From an uncultured Synechococcus sp. (lineage in GTDB: Bacteria > Cyanobacteriota > Cyanobacteriia > Phormidesmidales > Phormidesmidaceae): 64,000 nt of DNA. Position 1 is the first letter of the stretch; each line of letters opens with the position of its first letter. Both the position numbers and the translations under genes were made by a program. The stretch lies in the NCBI GenBank assembly GCA_937911865.1, contig CALDSK010000024.1, forward strand, positions 1 to 64,000, given 5' to 3'. Of the stretch, positions 25,874-36,360 are shown one piece after another. Below the pieces are notes generated by a model, which was given only the letters and a program-made list of their open reading frames with translations, made no database searches and had not been told where the DNA came from.

Positions 25874-28636
25874 GAAGATATCAAGCTGTTCTTCTGGATC
25901 AATTTCAGTCTCAACGGCCTGATAAGAAGAAATCTCATTGACAGGTGTTTTGGTGCTGGTGAGTGAGATTTCTTTTGCTGCCGAGGCTTCTTTTGTCAGA
26001 GAGCGTTCTTTTCGCTTCTGTTGCTTTTTCTTCTTTCTCTTTGCTGACAAAGCATTCGGCTGTTCTCTTAGCCCAACGGCAATCGTGCTGTTTTGTTCAA
26101 TTTGCCCCATCACCTGCCTGGCTCGACTAATGACAGACGGCGGGAGTCCGGCTAATCGTCCTGCTTCAATGCCGTAGGATTTGTCTGCGCCGCCCGGTCG
26201 CACCTGATGTAAAAAGATAATCTTATCTGGCATCTCTTTGACCGTGACCTGATAGTTTTCTACGTTCGAGAGAATAGAGGCTAGCTCGTTTAGCTCGTGA
26301 TAGTGGGTGGCAAAGATGGTGCGCGCGCCGATTTCGCTAGCGAGGTGTTCGGCGACGGCCCAGGCGATAGAGAGTCCATCGAAGGTGGCGGTGCCGCGGC
26401 CAATTTCATCGAGTAAGACTAGAGAATTGGGGGTGGCGTGGTTAAGAATATTGGCAGTTTCGTTCATTTCAACCATAAAGGTCGATTGCCCGGTAGCCAG
26501 ATCATCGACTGCGCCGACTCGGGTGAAAATGCGATCGCACACGCCCATCGTCGCCGACTTCGCGGGAACAAAGCTACCCACCTGCGCCATCAGCTGAATT
26601 AGTCCTACTTGCCGCAGGTAGCAGCTTTTTCCGCTGGCGTTGGGACCGGTCAAAATAATCAAATCAGGCGTGACTGCGGGCGCGCTGTTGTTGACGCGGC
26701 CTAAGCCAGTATCATTGGGAACAAAAAAACCGGCGGGCAGAGACTGTTCTACAACAGGATGCCGCCCATCTTCAACAAAGATTGGCCGACCGGAGACAAT
26801 TTCAGGGCGACAGTAGCCCTGGTAAATAGCGACTTCTGCGAGCGCGGCTAAAACATCAGCTGCCGAGACTTTGGCCGCTACCTGTCGAATCAGGCCGACA
26901 TGCTCTGCAACGCGATCGCGCAATCCTACAAACAGATCATATTCCAGCTGATGAATCTGTTCTTTTAAGGTGGTGAGCCTGGCTTCACATTCTTTAAGTT
27001 CGCTGGTGATGTAGCGTTCTTCTTTAGTTAGCGTTTGCTTGCGCGTGTAGTCATCTGGTGCCAGATCAGATTTACTACGAGAGATGCTGATGTAGTAGCC
27101 AAACGCCTTTGTAAAGCCAACTTTGAGGTTAGAGATGCCTGTGCGAGCCCGTTCTGTTGTTTCTAGGTTAGCAATCCATTGCTGATCGGCGCTGACCTGT
27201 TCTCGTAGCTGATCGAGTTCGGCGTTGACACCGTCGCGAATCAGGTTGCCGTCTGTGAGGTAGAGCGGCGGGGTCTCGACGAGGTGCGATCGCAGTACAC
27301 TTCCCAGCTCATCTAGCTCCGGTGGCACAAACTGTAGCTTTACCAAATAAGGCGAGGTGGCATGGTTCATGAGCGCGGCTAAGTCAGGCAGCTTGCCAAA
27401 AGAGTCTGCGATCGCCACCAAATCGCGACCGTTAGCCGTACCTGAGCCAGCTCTACCCGCCAGCCTTTCTAAGTCATAAATCTGCTTGAGTAACTGTTGA
27501 AGCTGCTGCCGGAGGCTACCATTAGTCACAAGCTCTTCAACGGTATCTTGTCGGGCGCTAATGGCCTCTTGGCTGAGCAGGGGCTGCAATAGCCAGCGGC
27601 GCAGTGCACGTCCGCCCATTGCCGTAACGGTTTTATCTAGGGCCCATAGCAGCGACCCTTGATAGACGCCGTCGCGGCAGGTTTGAGTAATCTCTAAATT
27701 TCGCCGGGTTTGATGATCGATTACCAAAAACTCGGTAATGGCGTAGGTAGAGAGCGTCTGCAGAGGAGCCAGACTGGCTTTTTGCGTGTCTTCGAGGTAT
27801 TCGAGCAGGCCGCCCGCAGCGCGAGTGGCTAGCGGTAGGTGCTTGCAGCCAATGCCTTCGAGCGATCGCAGTTTCAAACTCTCTAGCAGCCGCTGCTTGG
27901 CTTCGGTTTGCGTAAACGGTGTCTGCGAGCGAAAGGTGTAGCAAAACTGCGAGGGCAAGCATTCGGGTAGCCGATCTGACTTTTCGCCCGGTCGGAGCAG
28001 CGCACCCAAATCAGGCACGTTGGTGGGCACCAAAATCTCGGCGGGCTGCAAGCGCATCAGCTCTTGGGCCAGCTCATCTAAGCCTGTTGATTGTGTGGTG
28101 AGAAACTCCCCGGTCGAAACGTCTGCATGTGCCAGTCCCCAGTGGTCTCCAGCAATGACGACTGCTGCCAAAAAGTTGTTCTTGCGGGCGCTTAGCATCC
28201 CTTCTTCAATCACGGTGCCGGGTGTGATAATCCGCGTCACCTCGCGCTTTACCAGCCCCTGCGCCAGCGCCGGATCTTCCACCTGATCGCAAATGGCGAC
28301 GGCATAGCCTTTGGCAACGAGCTGCACGCAGTAGCGCTCTAGCGCGTGGTGAGGAATGCCCGAAAGCGGCACGCGCCCAATGGCCTTGCCGGAATCTTTA
28401 CTAGTGAGTACCAGCTCCAATTCACGTGCAATGGTAATCGCGTCTTGAAAAAAGGTTTCAAAAAAGTCGCCTACCCGATACATTAGCAGTGCGTAGGGAT
28501 GCTGATCTTTGACGTCTGCGTAGTGACGCATCATCGGCGTCATCAGCTCGCGGTCGACTTCGCGGTAGTCAGCGTAGCGAACGGTGTGCTTGGCTAGGCG
28601 CTCGGGAATGCCGTGAGTAGGGGCAACGTTAGTCAT
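25868..28636 (-). CDS. mutS: DNA mismatch repair protein MutS
   Basis: 922 residues, slightly long. The mismatch-reading motif GDFFETFF (about 56-63) in domain I shows it is a true MutS, not MutS2. The connector, lever and clamp domains follow, then the ATPase with Walker A GPNASGKS (about 663-670), the [18 protein letters not shown] signature and LLDEIGRGT Walker B. A basic Lys/Arg-rich stretch ([12 protein letters not shown]) and an acidic end (EEQLDIFG) make up an unusual C-terminal tail; the last motif resembles a sliding-clamp-binding peptide (inference). Confidence 0.97.
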   Translation of the reverse strand: MTNVAPTHGIPERLAKHTVRYADYREVDRELMTPMMRHYADVKDQHPYALLMYRVGDFFETFFQDAITIARELELVLTSKDSGKAIGRVPLSGIPHHALERYCVQLVAKGYAVAICDQVEDPALAQGLVKREVTRIITPGTVIEEGMLSARKNNFLAAVVIAGDHWGLAHADVSTGEFLTTQSTGLDELAQELMRLQPAEILVPTNVPDLGALLRPGEKSDRLPECLPSQFCYTFRSQTPFTQTEAKQRLLESLKLRSLEGIGCKHLPLATRAAGGLLEYLEDTQKASLAPLQTLSTYAITEFLVIDHQTRRNLEITQTCRDGVYQGSLLWALDKTVTAMGGRALRRWLLQPLLSQEAISARQDTVEELVTNGSLRQQLQQLLKQIYDLERLAGRAGSGTANGRDLVAIADSFGKLPDLAALMNHATSPYLVKLQFVPPELDELGSVLRSHLVETPPLYLTDGNLIRDGVNAELDQLREQVSADQQWIANLETTERARTGISNLKVGFTKAFGYYISISRSKSDLAPDDYTRKQTLTKEERYITSELKECEARLTTLKEQIHQLEYDLFVGLRDRVAEHVGLIRQVAAKVSAADVLAALAEVAIYQGYCRPEIVSGRPIFVEDGRHPVVEQSLPAGFFVPNDTGLGRVNNSAPAVTPDLIILTGPNASGKSCYLRQVGLIQLMAQVGSFVPAKSATMGVCDRIFTRVGAVDDLATGQSTFMVEMNETANILNHATPNSLVLLDEIGRGTATFDGLSIAWAVAEHLASEIGARTIFATHYHELNELASILSNVENYQVTVKEMPDKIIFLHQVRPGGADKSYGIEAGRLAGLPPSVISRARQVMGQIEQNSTIAVGLREQPNALSAKRKKKKQQKRKERSLTKEASAAKEISLTSTKTPVNEISSYQAVETEIDPEEQLDIFG

Positions 28637-28730
28637 AGACTGTCATGAAGGCATAGGCATGAGGTTTTATTCTACGATCGGGGTAAAGGCCTCTGTAGTC
28701 CGGATGTTTTTTCTTAATTAAAGGGCGCTA

Positions 28731-30644
28731 ATGCCCAGTAGCACTATGCTGATTAGTAATCGCTATCAGGTGATTCGTCCCTTAGGAGAAGGGGGGTTTG
28801 GCCATGCTTATCTGGCTGAAGATACGCAGATGCCCTCTCGGCGCAAGTGTGTCATTAAGCAGCTAAAGCCAATTACTACCAGCCCAGACGTCTATCAGGT
28901 CGTGCAAGACCGCTTTCAGCGCGAGGCGGCTATTTTAGAGCAGCTAGGTGAAAATCACCCGCAGATTCCTAGACTGTATGCCTACTTTACAGAGAACCAA
29001 AACTTTTATCTGGTGCAGGAGTGGATTGAGGGCGAGACGCTAGAAGATGTCGCCATACCTCAGCCAGAATCGAGGGTTGTCTCAGTGATGACGTCTCTGC
29101 TGCCTGTGCTGAAGTTTATCCATCAGCAGGGTATTATCCACCGGGACTTGAAGCCGGAAAATATTATTTTGCGCAGTGGCAATCAGCAGCCTGTGCTAAT
29201 TGATTTTGGAGCTGTACGAGAAACAATGGGCACGGTGATGAACAGCCGTAACAACCCAACCAGTTCCATTGTGATTGGTACGCCGGGCTATATGGCAGCA
29301 GAGCAGGCGGCCGGACGACCGATTCCATCAAGCGATTTGTACAGTTTGGGCCTGACGGCAATCTTTTTACTGACAGGAGAGATGCCGCAAGCGCTAGCGT
29401 CAGATCCTGCTACAGGAGAGCTGATTTGGCAGCAGTCGGCAGGGCATGTGAGTGAGGGCTTGAGATCTGTGATCGATCGGGCCGTGAGGTCTCATCCGCG
29501 CGATCGCTACACCAGTGCCACTGAAATGCTAACGGCGCTTTCTACCTTGCCTGGTGTTTCCGCTGCGCCCGCCGACGCGCAGCCGACTATGCCTACGCCT
29601 CAGCCGGCTGCGCCGCCGGTCAGCCAGCTCAAAACGGTGGCCGTTGCACCTGCGGCGCAGGCTGCTTCTATACAGACTCAAGTCTCACAGGCTCAAGCTT
29701 CACAGGCTCAAGTCTCACAGACCCAGTCCTTACAGACTGCCTCAAGTCAATCGTTTGCCTCTAGCCGTTCGGATAATTTTGAACGACCCTGGTTTAAAAA
29801 TCCGCTAGCAATAGGCTTGATTGTGGCGGTGGTGGGTGGTAGTGCTATCGGCGGTGGACTGCTAGCAAACAGAGCAAATCAAGAGGCGACTGTAGAGTCT
29901 GTTCCTACTTCTGAGGCTGATGAGACAGGCCAAGGAGACGAACAGAGAGACGATATCGAAGTTTCAGTGAAAGCAGGCGATCGCACCCTGGATATCTCTG
30001 CCGGCTCGTCTCCTGAAAACGAAGCGCCCTCTGAAGAATCAGGCGCTTCCACGTTACTGGTGCCTGAGCCGATACCTATCGATCCAGAGACTGGGTTGCA
30101 GGTTGTGCTGGCAGGCTCGCAGAGCGATCGCATTGATGTTTTCGAGCAGCCTTCATTTGATGCGGCAGTGCCTCACTATGGATTTGGGGGCGATCGCGTT
30201 TTCACGGCGGGTGAGACCTACCAATCTGCCGTTGACGGTACGCAGTGGACCCGTATCTTGTTCGAGTCAGGCGCAGCAGGCTGGGTACTTCAGTCTTCAG
30301 TAATCGCCAGCGATACCATATCCCCTGACGAATCCGCTCAGCAACCGCCACCAGCAGATCTACCTCCCGAGCCAGATAATACTGATGCGGATAGTGCCAA
30401 TGCGGACAGCACGGAAGCAAACGCTGACCCAGGGTACGCTTCGCTGATAGGTGCGCCCACAGAACAGATCGACGTTTACTCAGCGCCGTCGGCTAACGCC
30501 AACTCGCCTCACTACGGTGTTGGGGGTGATACTGTTCAGATTCTGAGCGTAGAGCGCGGTGAAGACGGTGCTGATTGGTACAACGTTGCCTTTGCGTCGG
30601 GCGCTGTCGGCTGGGTGCGTGCTGATCGCGTTCAGCTGCCTTGA
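28731..30644 (+). CDS. Membrane Ser/Thr protein kinase with two extracytoplasmic SH3-like domains
   Basis: 637 residues. The kinase domain (about 12-265) has GEGGFG, a VIKQ lysine, HRDLKPEN catalytic loop, DFGAVRE and GTPGYMAAEQ, so it should be active. A Pro/Ala/Gln linker containing 15-bp coding repeats leads to one membrane helix (about 357-379, GLIVAVVGGSAIGGG). Outside lie two related SH3b-like domains (about 460-530 and 565-637), each with HYGxGGDxV and GWV motifs. SH3b domains often bind peptidoglycan, so it may sense the cell wall, by analogy with PASTA kinases. Confidence 0.9.
   Translation: MPSSTMLISNRYQVIRPLGEGGFGHAYLAEDTQMPSRRKCVIKQLKPITTSPDVYQVVQDRFQREAAILEQLGENHPQIPRLYAYFTENQNFYLVQEWIEGETLEDVAIPQPESRVVSVMTSLLPVLKFIHQQGIIHRDLKPENIILRSGNQQPVLIDFGAVRETMGTVMNSRNNPTSSIVIGTPGYMAAEQAAGRPIPSSDLYSLGLTAIFLLTGEMPQALASDPATGELIWQQSAGHVSEGLRSVIDRAVRSHPRDRYTSATEMLTALSTLPGVSAAPADAQPTMPTPQPAAPPVSQLKTVAVAPAAQAASIQTQVSQAQASQAQVSQTQSLQTASSQSFASSRSDNFERPWFKNPLAIGLIVAVVGGSAIGGGLLANRANQEATVESVPTSEADETGQGDEQRDDIEVSVKAGDRTLDISAGSSPENEAPSEESGASTLLVPEPIPIDPETGLQVVLAGSQSDRIDVFEQPSFDAAVPHYGFGGDRVFTAGETYQSAVDGTQWTRILFESGAAGWVLQSSVIASDTISPDESAQQPPPADLPPEPDNTDADSANADSTEANADPGYASLIGAPTEQIDVYSAPSANANSPHYGVGGDTVQILSVERGEDGADWYNVAFASGAVGWVRADRVQLP
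29673..29732. repeat. 15-bp coding repeats in the kinase linker
   Basis: Units CAGRCTCAAGTCTCA-like begin at 29673, 29688, 29703 and 29718, encoding a Q-(T/A)-Q-(V/A)-S pentapeptide. They are in frame, so copy-number change would alter linker length only. Confidence 0.85.
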
Positions 30645-30653
30645 CTCTCTAGC

Positions 30654-33371
30654 CTATAGCTCGTCATCACCCTGATATTCACAGCACTGGTGAATAAGTT
30701 TGGCGACCAGTCCTGTCCAGCCCGTCTGGTGACTGGCGCCGACTCCTTCTCCAGTGTCACCATTAAAGTACTCATAAAAGAGAATGTAATCTTTCCAGTG
30801 CGGGTCGTTTTGAAAGGTCGGGTTGTCGCCGTACACAGGCCGATAGCCGTTTTCATCGCGCAAAAAGGTGGAGATCATTCTCTCTTCTAGCTTGCTGGCG
30901 ACGTCCCATAAATTCATCGGTTCGCCTTCGCCATAGGGACACTGAATCTTAAAATCATCGCCAAAGTAGCGGTGAAAGCGCTGAAGAGATTCGATCAACA
31001 GATAGTTGGTCGGGAACCACACGGGGCCGCGCCAGTTGGAGTTGCCGCCAAAAAGACCAATGCTCGATTCTGCCGGTTCGTAGTCAACGCGGTAGATAGT
31101 GCCATTCGCATCAAACGTGTAGGGATTGTCGGCATGATAGCGAGAGAGCGCCCGAATGCCGGTGGGCGCTAGAAACTCGTGAGGCTTGAGCATTTTGGCC
31201 AGAATGCGTCTGAGTTTATCTGGGCGAACAACAGAAAGCATTCTTCTTTTTTGGTCACCTTCGCCTGTTGTTGTAAGATTTTTCGAGAGTCTGGGGCGAT
31301 TGGCTTCGAACCATTCCAGGCGCTCTTTAAATCCGGGCAGGCGCTCCATCAGCTCAGGTTCTAAAGTGATTGTTGCATACAGCGGAATCAGGCCAACTAG
31401 CGAGCGAATTTTAATCGGGAATCGGCTCATGTCTGGCAGGTGCAGCACGTCGTAAAAGAATCCGTCTTCCTCATCCCAAAGCTGGGTTGCATTCTCTCCA
31501 GAAGCGTTGTTCATCGCTTCTGAGATGTAGATAAAATGCTCGAAGAATTTGGTGGCCATATCTTCGTACACCGGATTTTCAAGCGCTAGCTCTAAAGAGA
31601 TAGAAAGCATATCCAGGCAGTACATTGCCATCCAGCTGGTGCCGTCGGCCTGCTCTAGCTTGCCACCCGTTGGCAGGGGCTTGCTGCGGTCAAATACTCC
31701 AATGTTATCCAGGCCTAAGAAGCCACCTTCAAAGACGTTGTTCCCTTCGGTGTCTTTCCGATTGACCCACCAGGTGAAGTTTAACAACAGCTTTTGGAAC
31801 AGACGTTCGAGAAAGAGGCGATCGCACTTTCCGGTCATCTTTCTCTCAATTTTGTACACTCGCCAGGTCGCCCAGGCATGGACTGGCGGATTCACATCAC
31901 CAAAGGCCCATTCGTAGGCGGGCAGCTGCCCATTGGGATGCATATACCATTCTCGGGTCATCACATCCAGCTGCTGCTTAGCAAACTCTGGATCGATCAT
32001 GGCCAGGGGAATACAGTGAAAGGCCGTATCCCAAGCCGCAAACCACGGATACTCCCAGGTGTCCGGCATGGAGAGAATGTCTTGACTATCGAGATGATGC
32101 CAGTGCTGATTGCGACCGCGTTTGCGCGCTGGCGGTGGCGTGATGGTATCAGGGTCGCCTTTGAGCCAGGTGCTGACGTCGTACAGGTAGTACTGTTTCG
32201 TCCACATCATGCCAGCAAAAGCCTGACGCTGAACGTTTTTAAGATCGTCTGTATGAATAAAAGGAGAAAGCTGATGGTAGAACTTGTCGGCTTCTTCCTG
32301 GCGGGTGACAAAGACCTGCTCAAACTGTTCGCTAAAAGGTTCGCTTAGCCCGGCCTGGTTGCTTAGCCGCAGCTTAATCTGCTGGGTTTCGCTTGGGGCT
32401 ATCGTCAGCTGATAGTGAGCCGCTGATTTGGTCCCCGTTTGCTGAGGATTGATGGCGGCAGTTTCATCATCAATCACATAGCGATGAAAGGCGTCTTTGA
32501 CGTAGGGCGACTTGCTGACATTGCCGTACAGCCGTTCCTTATTGGTTTCGTTTTCAGTAAAGAGTAGTTGCGGGCTTTCTATTTGACCAGCGCAGTTAGC
32601 CGCCTGACAATACAGCCAGTTACGACCCAGTTCAGAGTGATTGGTTTCGATGACTGAGAAGGGGGCTGCCGGGGAAGGCGCATTCGTCTCAAGGGCTTTT
32701 AGGCTGGGCTTCATGCAGAGACTGTCCCAGTTCCAGGTATTGCGAAACCACAGGGTCGGCAGCAGGCTCATTTGAGCGGTCTCTGTACCACGATTGGTGA
32801 TTGAAATCTGAATTAGAATGTCGTCTTCTGTAGCTTTGGCATATTCCACTTGCACATCGAAGTAGCGGTTATCTGCAAATATGCCCGTGTCAATTAGTTC
32901 ATATTCTGGGTCGTGGCGATCGCGCGCTCGGCTCCCTTCTAATAGCTGCTGATAGGGAAACGCCGCCTGTGGATACTTGTACAGCGCCTTCATGTACGAG
33001 TGGGTTGGCGTACTGTCTAAATAAAAGTAGTACTCTTTAACGTCCTCGGCATGGTTGCCTTCGTTTCCGGTCAGCCCATAGAACCTTTCTTTTAAGATGG
33101 GGTCTTGCCCATTCCACATCGACAGCGCAAAGCACAGCTGCTGACGATCGTCGCATATGCCTAAAATGCCATCTTCACCCCAGCGGTAGGCCCTCGATCG
33201 GCTCTGGTCGTGGGTAAAGTAGTCCCAGGCCTGACCGTATTCGCTGTAGTCTTCACGAACGGTACCCCACTGTCGTTCGCTTAGGTAGGGGCCCCACTTT
33301 TTCCAATCTGCTTTTTTCTGCTGGTGGGCTTGAAGGCGGCTATGTTCGGGCGTCGGGGCAGAGCTCGTCAT
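30654..33371 (-). CDS. GH63-like glycoside hydrolase (alpha-glucosidase type)
   Basis: 905 residues. The N-terminal part is a beta-sandwich (about 1-330) and the rest an (alpha/alpha)6 barrel. The stretch [16 protein letters not shown], with its conserved Asp, the [15 protein letters not shown] motif and [12 protein letters not shown] correspond to MGH1/GH63-type glucosidases and mannosylglycerate hydrolases. There is no signal peptide, so it acts in the cytoplasm, perhaps on glucosylglycerate/glucosylglycerol-type solutes or oligosaccharides. Full length for bacterial members. Convergent with the kinase, 9 bp apart. Confidence 0.88.
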   Translation of the reverse strand: MTSSAPTPEHSRLQAHQQKKADWKKWGPYLSERQWGTVREDYSEYGQAWDYFTHDQSRSRAYRWGEDGILGICDDRQQLCFALSMWNGQDPILKERFYGLTGNEGNHAEDVKEYYFYLDSTPTHSYMKALYKYPQAAFPYQQLLEGSRARDRHDPEYELIDTGIFADNRYFDVQVEYAKATEDDILIQISITNRGTETAQMSLLPTLWFRNTWNWDSLCMKPSLKALETNAPSPAAPFSVIETNHSELGRNWLYCQAANCAGQIESPQLLFTENETNKERLYGNVSKSPYVKDAFHRYVIDDETAAINPQQTGTKSAAHYQLTIAPSETQQIKLRLSNQAGLSEPFSEQFEQVFVTRQEEADKFYHQLSPFIHTDDLKNVQRQAFAGMMWTKQYYLYDVSTWLKGDPDTITPPPARKRGRNQHWHHLDSQDILSMPDTWEYPWFAAWDTAFHCIPLAMIDPEFAKQQLDVMTREWYMHPNGQLPAYEWAFGDVNPPVHAWATWRVYKIERKMTGKCDRLFLERLFQKLLLNFTWWVNRKDTEGNNVFEGGFLGLDNIGVFDRSKPLPTGGKLEQADGTSWMAMYCLDMLSISLELALENPVYEDMATKFFEHFIYISEAMNNASGENATQLWDEEDGFFYDVLHLPDMSRFPIKIRSLVGLIPLYATITLEPELMERLPGFKERLEWFEANRPRLSKNLTTTGEGDQKRRMLSVVRPDKLRRILAKMLKPHEFLAPTGIRALSRYHADNPYTFDANGTIYRVDYEPAESSIGLFGGNSNWRGPVWFPTNYLLIESLQRFHRYFGDDFKIQCPYGEGEPMNLWDVASKLEERMISTFLRDENGYRPVYGDNPTFQNDPHWKDYILFYEYFNGDTGEGVGASHQTGWTGLVAKLIHQCCEYQGDDEL

Positions 33372-33544
33372 ACTATCAAAGATGCAAATGTTAAGGATGC
33401 AAAGCGTAAAAACAGGCGTGAAAATAGCCGTTGCTCGCTAGCGAAAGGCGTCACGAACTATCTGGCTAAATTGGTCTGGTTCAACTGTCTGGTTAAACTA
33501 TTGAGCGAAACTTTAGCGTTGGTCACTTGAGCGGCTGTGCTGCT

Positions 33545-34429
33545 TCAGAGGCTACGTTGTTCGATGATGTCTTGCAATTCGAGCGTGCGAGTCATGCTCA
33601 TCCGGGCTAGACACTGCTCTTCGCTAACTGCCTCAGGGCTGTAGCGGCTCTCAAAGCTACAGTTGCGATCGCGATAGTCAAGCCACGTCAGCTGAACGGT
33701 TTTCATCTCTGCGGTTTCTGCTGTATCTAGCACGTTCAGCAGCGTCTGATAGCTGCTGTTAAGCTCTGCATCTGCAGTCGAATAGTTAGCAGGTTCTAGG
33801 CTAGTTCTCTGTTTATTTTGCTGTAGCTCCTCAGTTCGCGTTCGTGACCTACTGGCTAAGCATTCAAGCCGGACAGACGGTTCAATCGAGCCGCCAGCAA
33901 ACTGACTGCTAATAAAGTCACACTCTTGATCTCTAAAATCGATCCAGGCTAGCTCAGTGTCGGTTAGCAATTCAGCAGCGGTATTACTCAGCTGGTCTGA
34001 GAGTGCTTGGTAGACCTGATTTAGCGCTTGGTCAGTCTGCTCATATGCTTGCCTGGCGCATAGCGTAAAGTCTAGCTGTGTGACCGGGTCCGCGCAAAAA
34101 TCCTGGTCAGTCTGCTGATCTGTTGACAGTTGATTGGATGGCAGTTGATCAGGTGGTAGCTGATCGGGTGGTGTCTTTTTAGCATCACCTTGAAGCTCAT
34201 CACCTTGAAGCTCAAGAGAGATTCCCTCACCGCTTTCTGCGGAGCTTTCAGATTCTTTAGAGCTTTCAGACTGACTGGTCGTAGCTACTTTTTCTCCAGT
34301 TTGATCCGATAGGGTTTGCTCCGAGCGGCTGGCGTCTTCACCTTCAACAGCTGGCGTGCAAGCGCAGACGCCTATCAGTAGTAATCCACCTATCCAAGCA
34401 ATCGACCGCGCTGAGAACTGATAAGTCAT
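33545..34429 (-). CDS. Lipoprotein with two LprI-like domains
   Basis: 294 residues. The N-terminal hydrophobic stretch ends in IGVCACTP, a plausible lipobox. A Ser/Glu/Gln-rich linker follows, with short repeats of DQLPPDQLPSNQL type. Two LprI-type (lysozyme inhibitor family) segments are visible: TLCARQAYEQTDQALNQVYQ with WIDFRDQECDF, and ELNSSYQTLLNVL with WLDYRDRNCSF. The paired cysteines are retained. It likely sits in the periplasm; lysozyme inhibition is inferred from the family. It is 19 bp after gmk on the same strand. Confidence 0.8.
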   Translation of the reverse strand: MTYQFSARSIAWIGGLLLIGVCACTPAVEGEDASRSEQTLSDQTGEKVATTSQSESSKESESSAESGEGISLELQGDELQGDAKKTPPDQLPPDQLPSNQLSTDQQTDQDFCADPVTQLDFTLCARQAYEQTDQALNQVYQALSDQLSNTAAELLTDTELAWIDFRDQECDFISSQFAGGSIEPSVRLECLASRSRTRTEELQQNKQRTSLEPANYSTADAELNSSYQTLLNVLDTAETAEMKTVQLTWLDYRDRNCSFESRYSPEAVSEEQCLARMSMTRTLELQDIIEQRSL

Positions 34430-34448
34430 AGATTTGGTGCCAGGTCAT

Positions 34449-35111
34449 TCAACCAAAAACGGCAGCTTCTAGCTCTTCTAGTGCCGTATCCAGGCTGTCG
34501 TTCACAATTTTGATATCGAATTCATCGGCGGCAGCTAGCTCTACTTTTGCCTGTTTGAGCCTCTTTTCAATTGCTGTCTCTGTCTCCTGACCCCTGCCGC
34601 GAATTCGGTGTTCTAGGGTTTTCTCCGTCGGGGGCGCGATAAAAATCTGCTTTGCGGCAGGCAGGCTTTCTCTGACCTGACGAGCGCCGAGCAGCTCAAT
34701 TTCTAAGACAACGCGCTGACCTTGGGCGATCGCCTCTACGATTGGCGCCTTAGGTGTGCCGTAGCAATTGCCTGCAAACTCTGCCCATTCCAGCAGTTCT
34801 CCCCGCTCGATCATGGATTGAAACTGTTCTTTACTGACAAAGTAATAGTGCTGCCCATGCACTTCGCCCTCTCTCGGCTGACGGGTTGTTGCTGAAATGG
34901 ACACTTGCAGTTCAGGATACTGCTGTCTCAGGCGTTGTAGCAGCGTTCCTTTACCAACACCGCTAGGCCCCGAAATCACAATCAGCTTGCCGCCCGGACG
35001 CCTAGCCTGGGATGCTTGAGCGATAGTCGGGCTGGTCGTTGGACTGGCCGCCTGATTAGCAGTCGCTTCTGTCGAAGCAGGAGAGAAAATTGGCGAGGGA
35101 GAAGAAATCAT
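34449..35111 (-). CDS. gmk: Guanylate kinase
   Basis: 220 residues. The core begins GGKLIVISGPSGVGKGTLL (about 41-59, P-loop). STTRQPREGEVHGQHYYFV is the GMP-binding region, and a GRGQET lid follows. It phosphorylates GMP to GDP. An N-terminal extension of about 40 Ser/Thr/Ala/Pro-rich residues precedes the kinase core and may be untranslated; no internal ATG offers a better start. It lies between pcyA and the LprI-like gene on one strand. Confidence 0.95.
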   Translation of the reverse strand: MISSPSPIFSPASTEATANQAASPTTSPTIAQASQARRPGGKLIVISGPSGVGKGTLLQRLRQQYPELQVSISATTRQPREGEVHGQHYYFVSKEQFQSMIERGELLEWAEFAGNCYGTPKAPIVEAIAQGQRVVLEIELLGARQVRESLPAAKQIFIAPPTEKTLEHRIRGRGQETETAIEKRLKQAKVELAAADEFDIKIVNDSLDTALEELEAAVFG

Positions 35112-35157
35112 GCGACAGGCAAAGTAAACCGTACGACTGGGTCTTGTACTGAGAGCC

Positions 35158-35925
35158 TTATGACTCGGGGGGCATATCGAATAGAACCGTGGTCATATAG
35201 CGTTCTGCCCACTGGTTCCCGAATGCCTTTTCTAAGACACGGCGAGTTTTATCATTTTGCTGTTGCTGAGCGCAATAGTAACGCTGCCTTTCTAAAAATT
35301 CAGGCAGCCGTTCTGGCCTGGGTGCCCGGACTAGCGCCTGGTGAATATGAACGTTTAAATACCCTTTTGCCTGCTGTAAAAACTGATGTTCCTCAGCTTC
35401 TGTTGTGGGCTTTACAAAGCAGCAAAACTCAGAAAAAATCTTTTTTCCCCAGTCGGGCAAATCGCGGGGCTGCTGGTAGCTAGACGGTCCTATTTCTGTC
35501 CCTAAGTCTGAGCTGAACGCTAACAGCGCCGTCCGATAGCTTTGATCGAGAAGCCCGGCGGCCGTACCGGGTGAAAGGTCCACAATAGCGGCGCTTACCT
35601 GGCCTCTGCCGCTGACAATATCGCAGCCAAAAATAGGTAGTCCGTACTCTACTCTTGGAAACATGACGCAGTGCAAAATATCGAGGTTTTTGCCAATGCG
35701 AGCGAGTTCTAGATGCAGCTTACGAAATTGAGGTGTCTGGTAGCAGCGATTTTCGATGATGAGCTTTTCGCCTTCGAGCTTGCCTTCCACGTAGCCTAAG
35801 TCGTCGGGCAGATGATAGGGCGTTAGGTCTAAACGTTGCCACGCGGTTTCTATCTGCTCAGCGAGCTGACGAACGAGGGGATGCTGATGCTTACGAATAG
35901 AAGAAGTAGCGACTGAACTCGACAT
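35158..35925 (-). CDS. pcyA: Phycocyanobilin:ferredoxin oxidoreductase
   Basis: 255 residues. It reduces biliverdin IXalpha by four electrons, taken from ferredoxin, to phycocyanobilin, the chromophore of phycobilisomes and many phytochromes. The three catalytic residues known from the Synechocystis enzyme are all present with the right spacing: Glu73 (HLELAR), His85 (LDILHCVMFP) and Asp102 (FGCDIV). Its presence marks the organism as a cyanobacterium. gmk follows 46 bp downstream on the same strand. Confidence 0.97.
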   Translation of the reverse strand: MSSSVATSSIRKHQHPLVRQLAEQIETAWQRLDLTPYHLPDDLGYVEGKLEGEKLIIENRCYQTPQFRKLHLELARIGKNLDILHCVMFPRVEYGLPIFGCDIVSGRGQVSAAIVDLSPGTAAGLLDQSYRTALLAFSSDLGTEIGPSSYQQPRDLPDWGKKIFSEFCCFVKPTTEAEEHQFLQQAKGYLNVHIHQALVRAPRPERLPEFLERQRYYCAQQQQNDKTRRVLEKAFGNQWAERYMTTVLFDMPPES

Positions 35926-36360
35926 TTAGCTCGACATTGAGTTGGGGCTAGGCGTTGGGCTAGATATATCTCGTTTGGCATGTTTTTAGACAGGCCGATA
36001 GAAGAATTACGACATACACTCACGACATACCACGTAGACCCTTAGCATAGCAGTTTCAGCCGGGTCTCAAATTATTCCTGACCAGAGGACAATCGTCGCG
36101 AAAAGATCTATAGCATTAGTCACTTTGCTGAAGTACGGCACACTGGCTGAGAGTCTGGTTTGGCAGCGGCAAAACGCTACGTCGCTTAGCGGTGCTAAGG
36201 GATGCATCCCTTAGCCATCAGGCAATCAGACCCCAGGCAATCAAGACGCCAGACAAAGTGACTCACGGTTCCCGTAGGCTTAGCCTTCTTTACGTTGGTT
36301 TATAGCTGGGACCTGCTCTATAGGGCTTCTTACCTTGGTCATTTACCTGGCACCCATCCC
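35926..36360. other. Intergenic region with a 22-nt palindrome
   Basis: It separates leftward pcyA from a rightward TPR gene and must hold both promoters. It contains a perfect palindrome GCTAAGGGATGCATCCCTTAGC (36194-36215, 8-bp arms around ATGCAT) and duplicated GGCAATCA stretches. No -35/-10 pair stands out. Confidence 0.6.
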
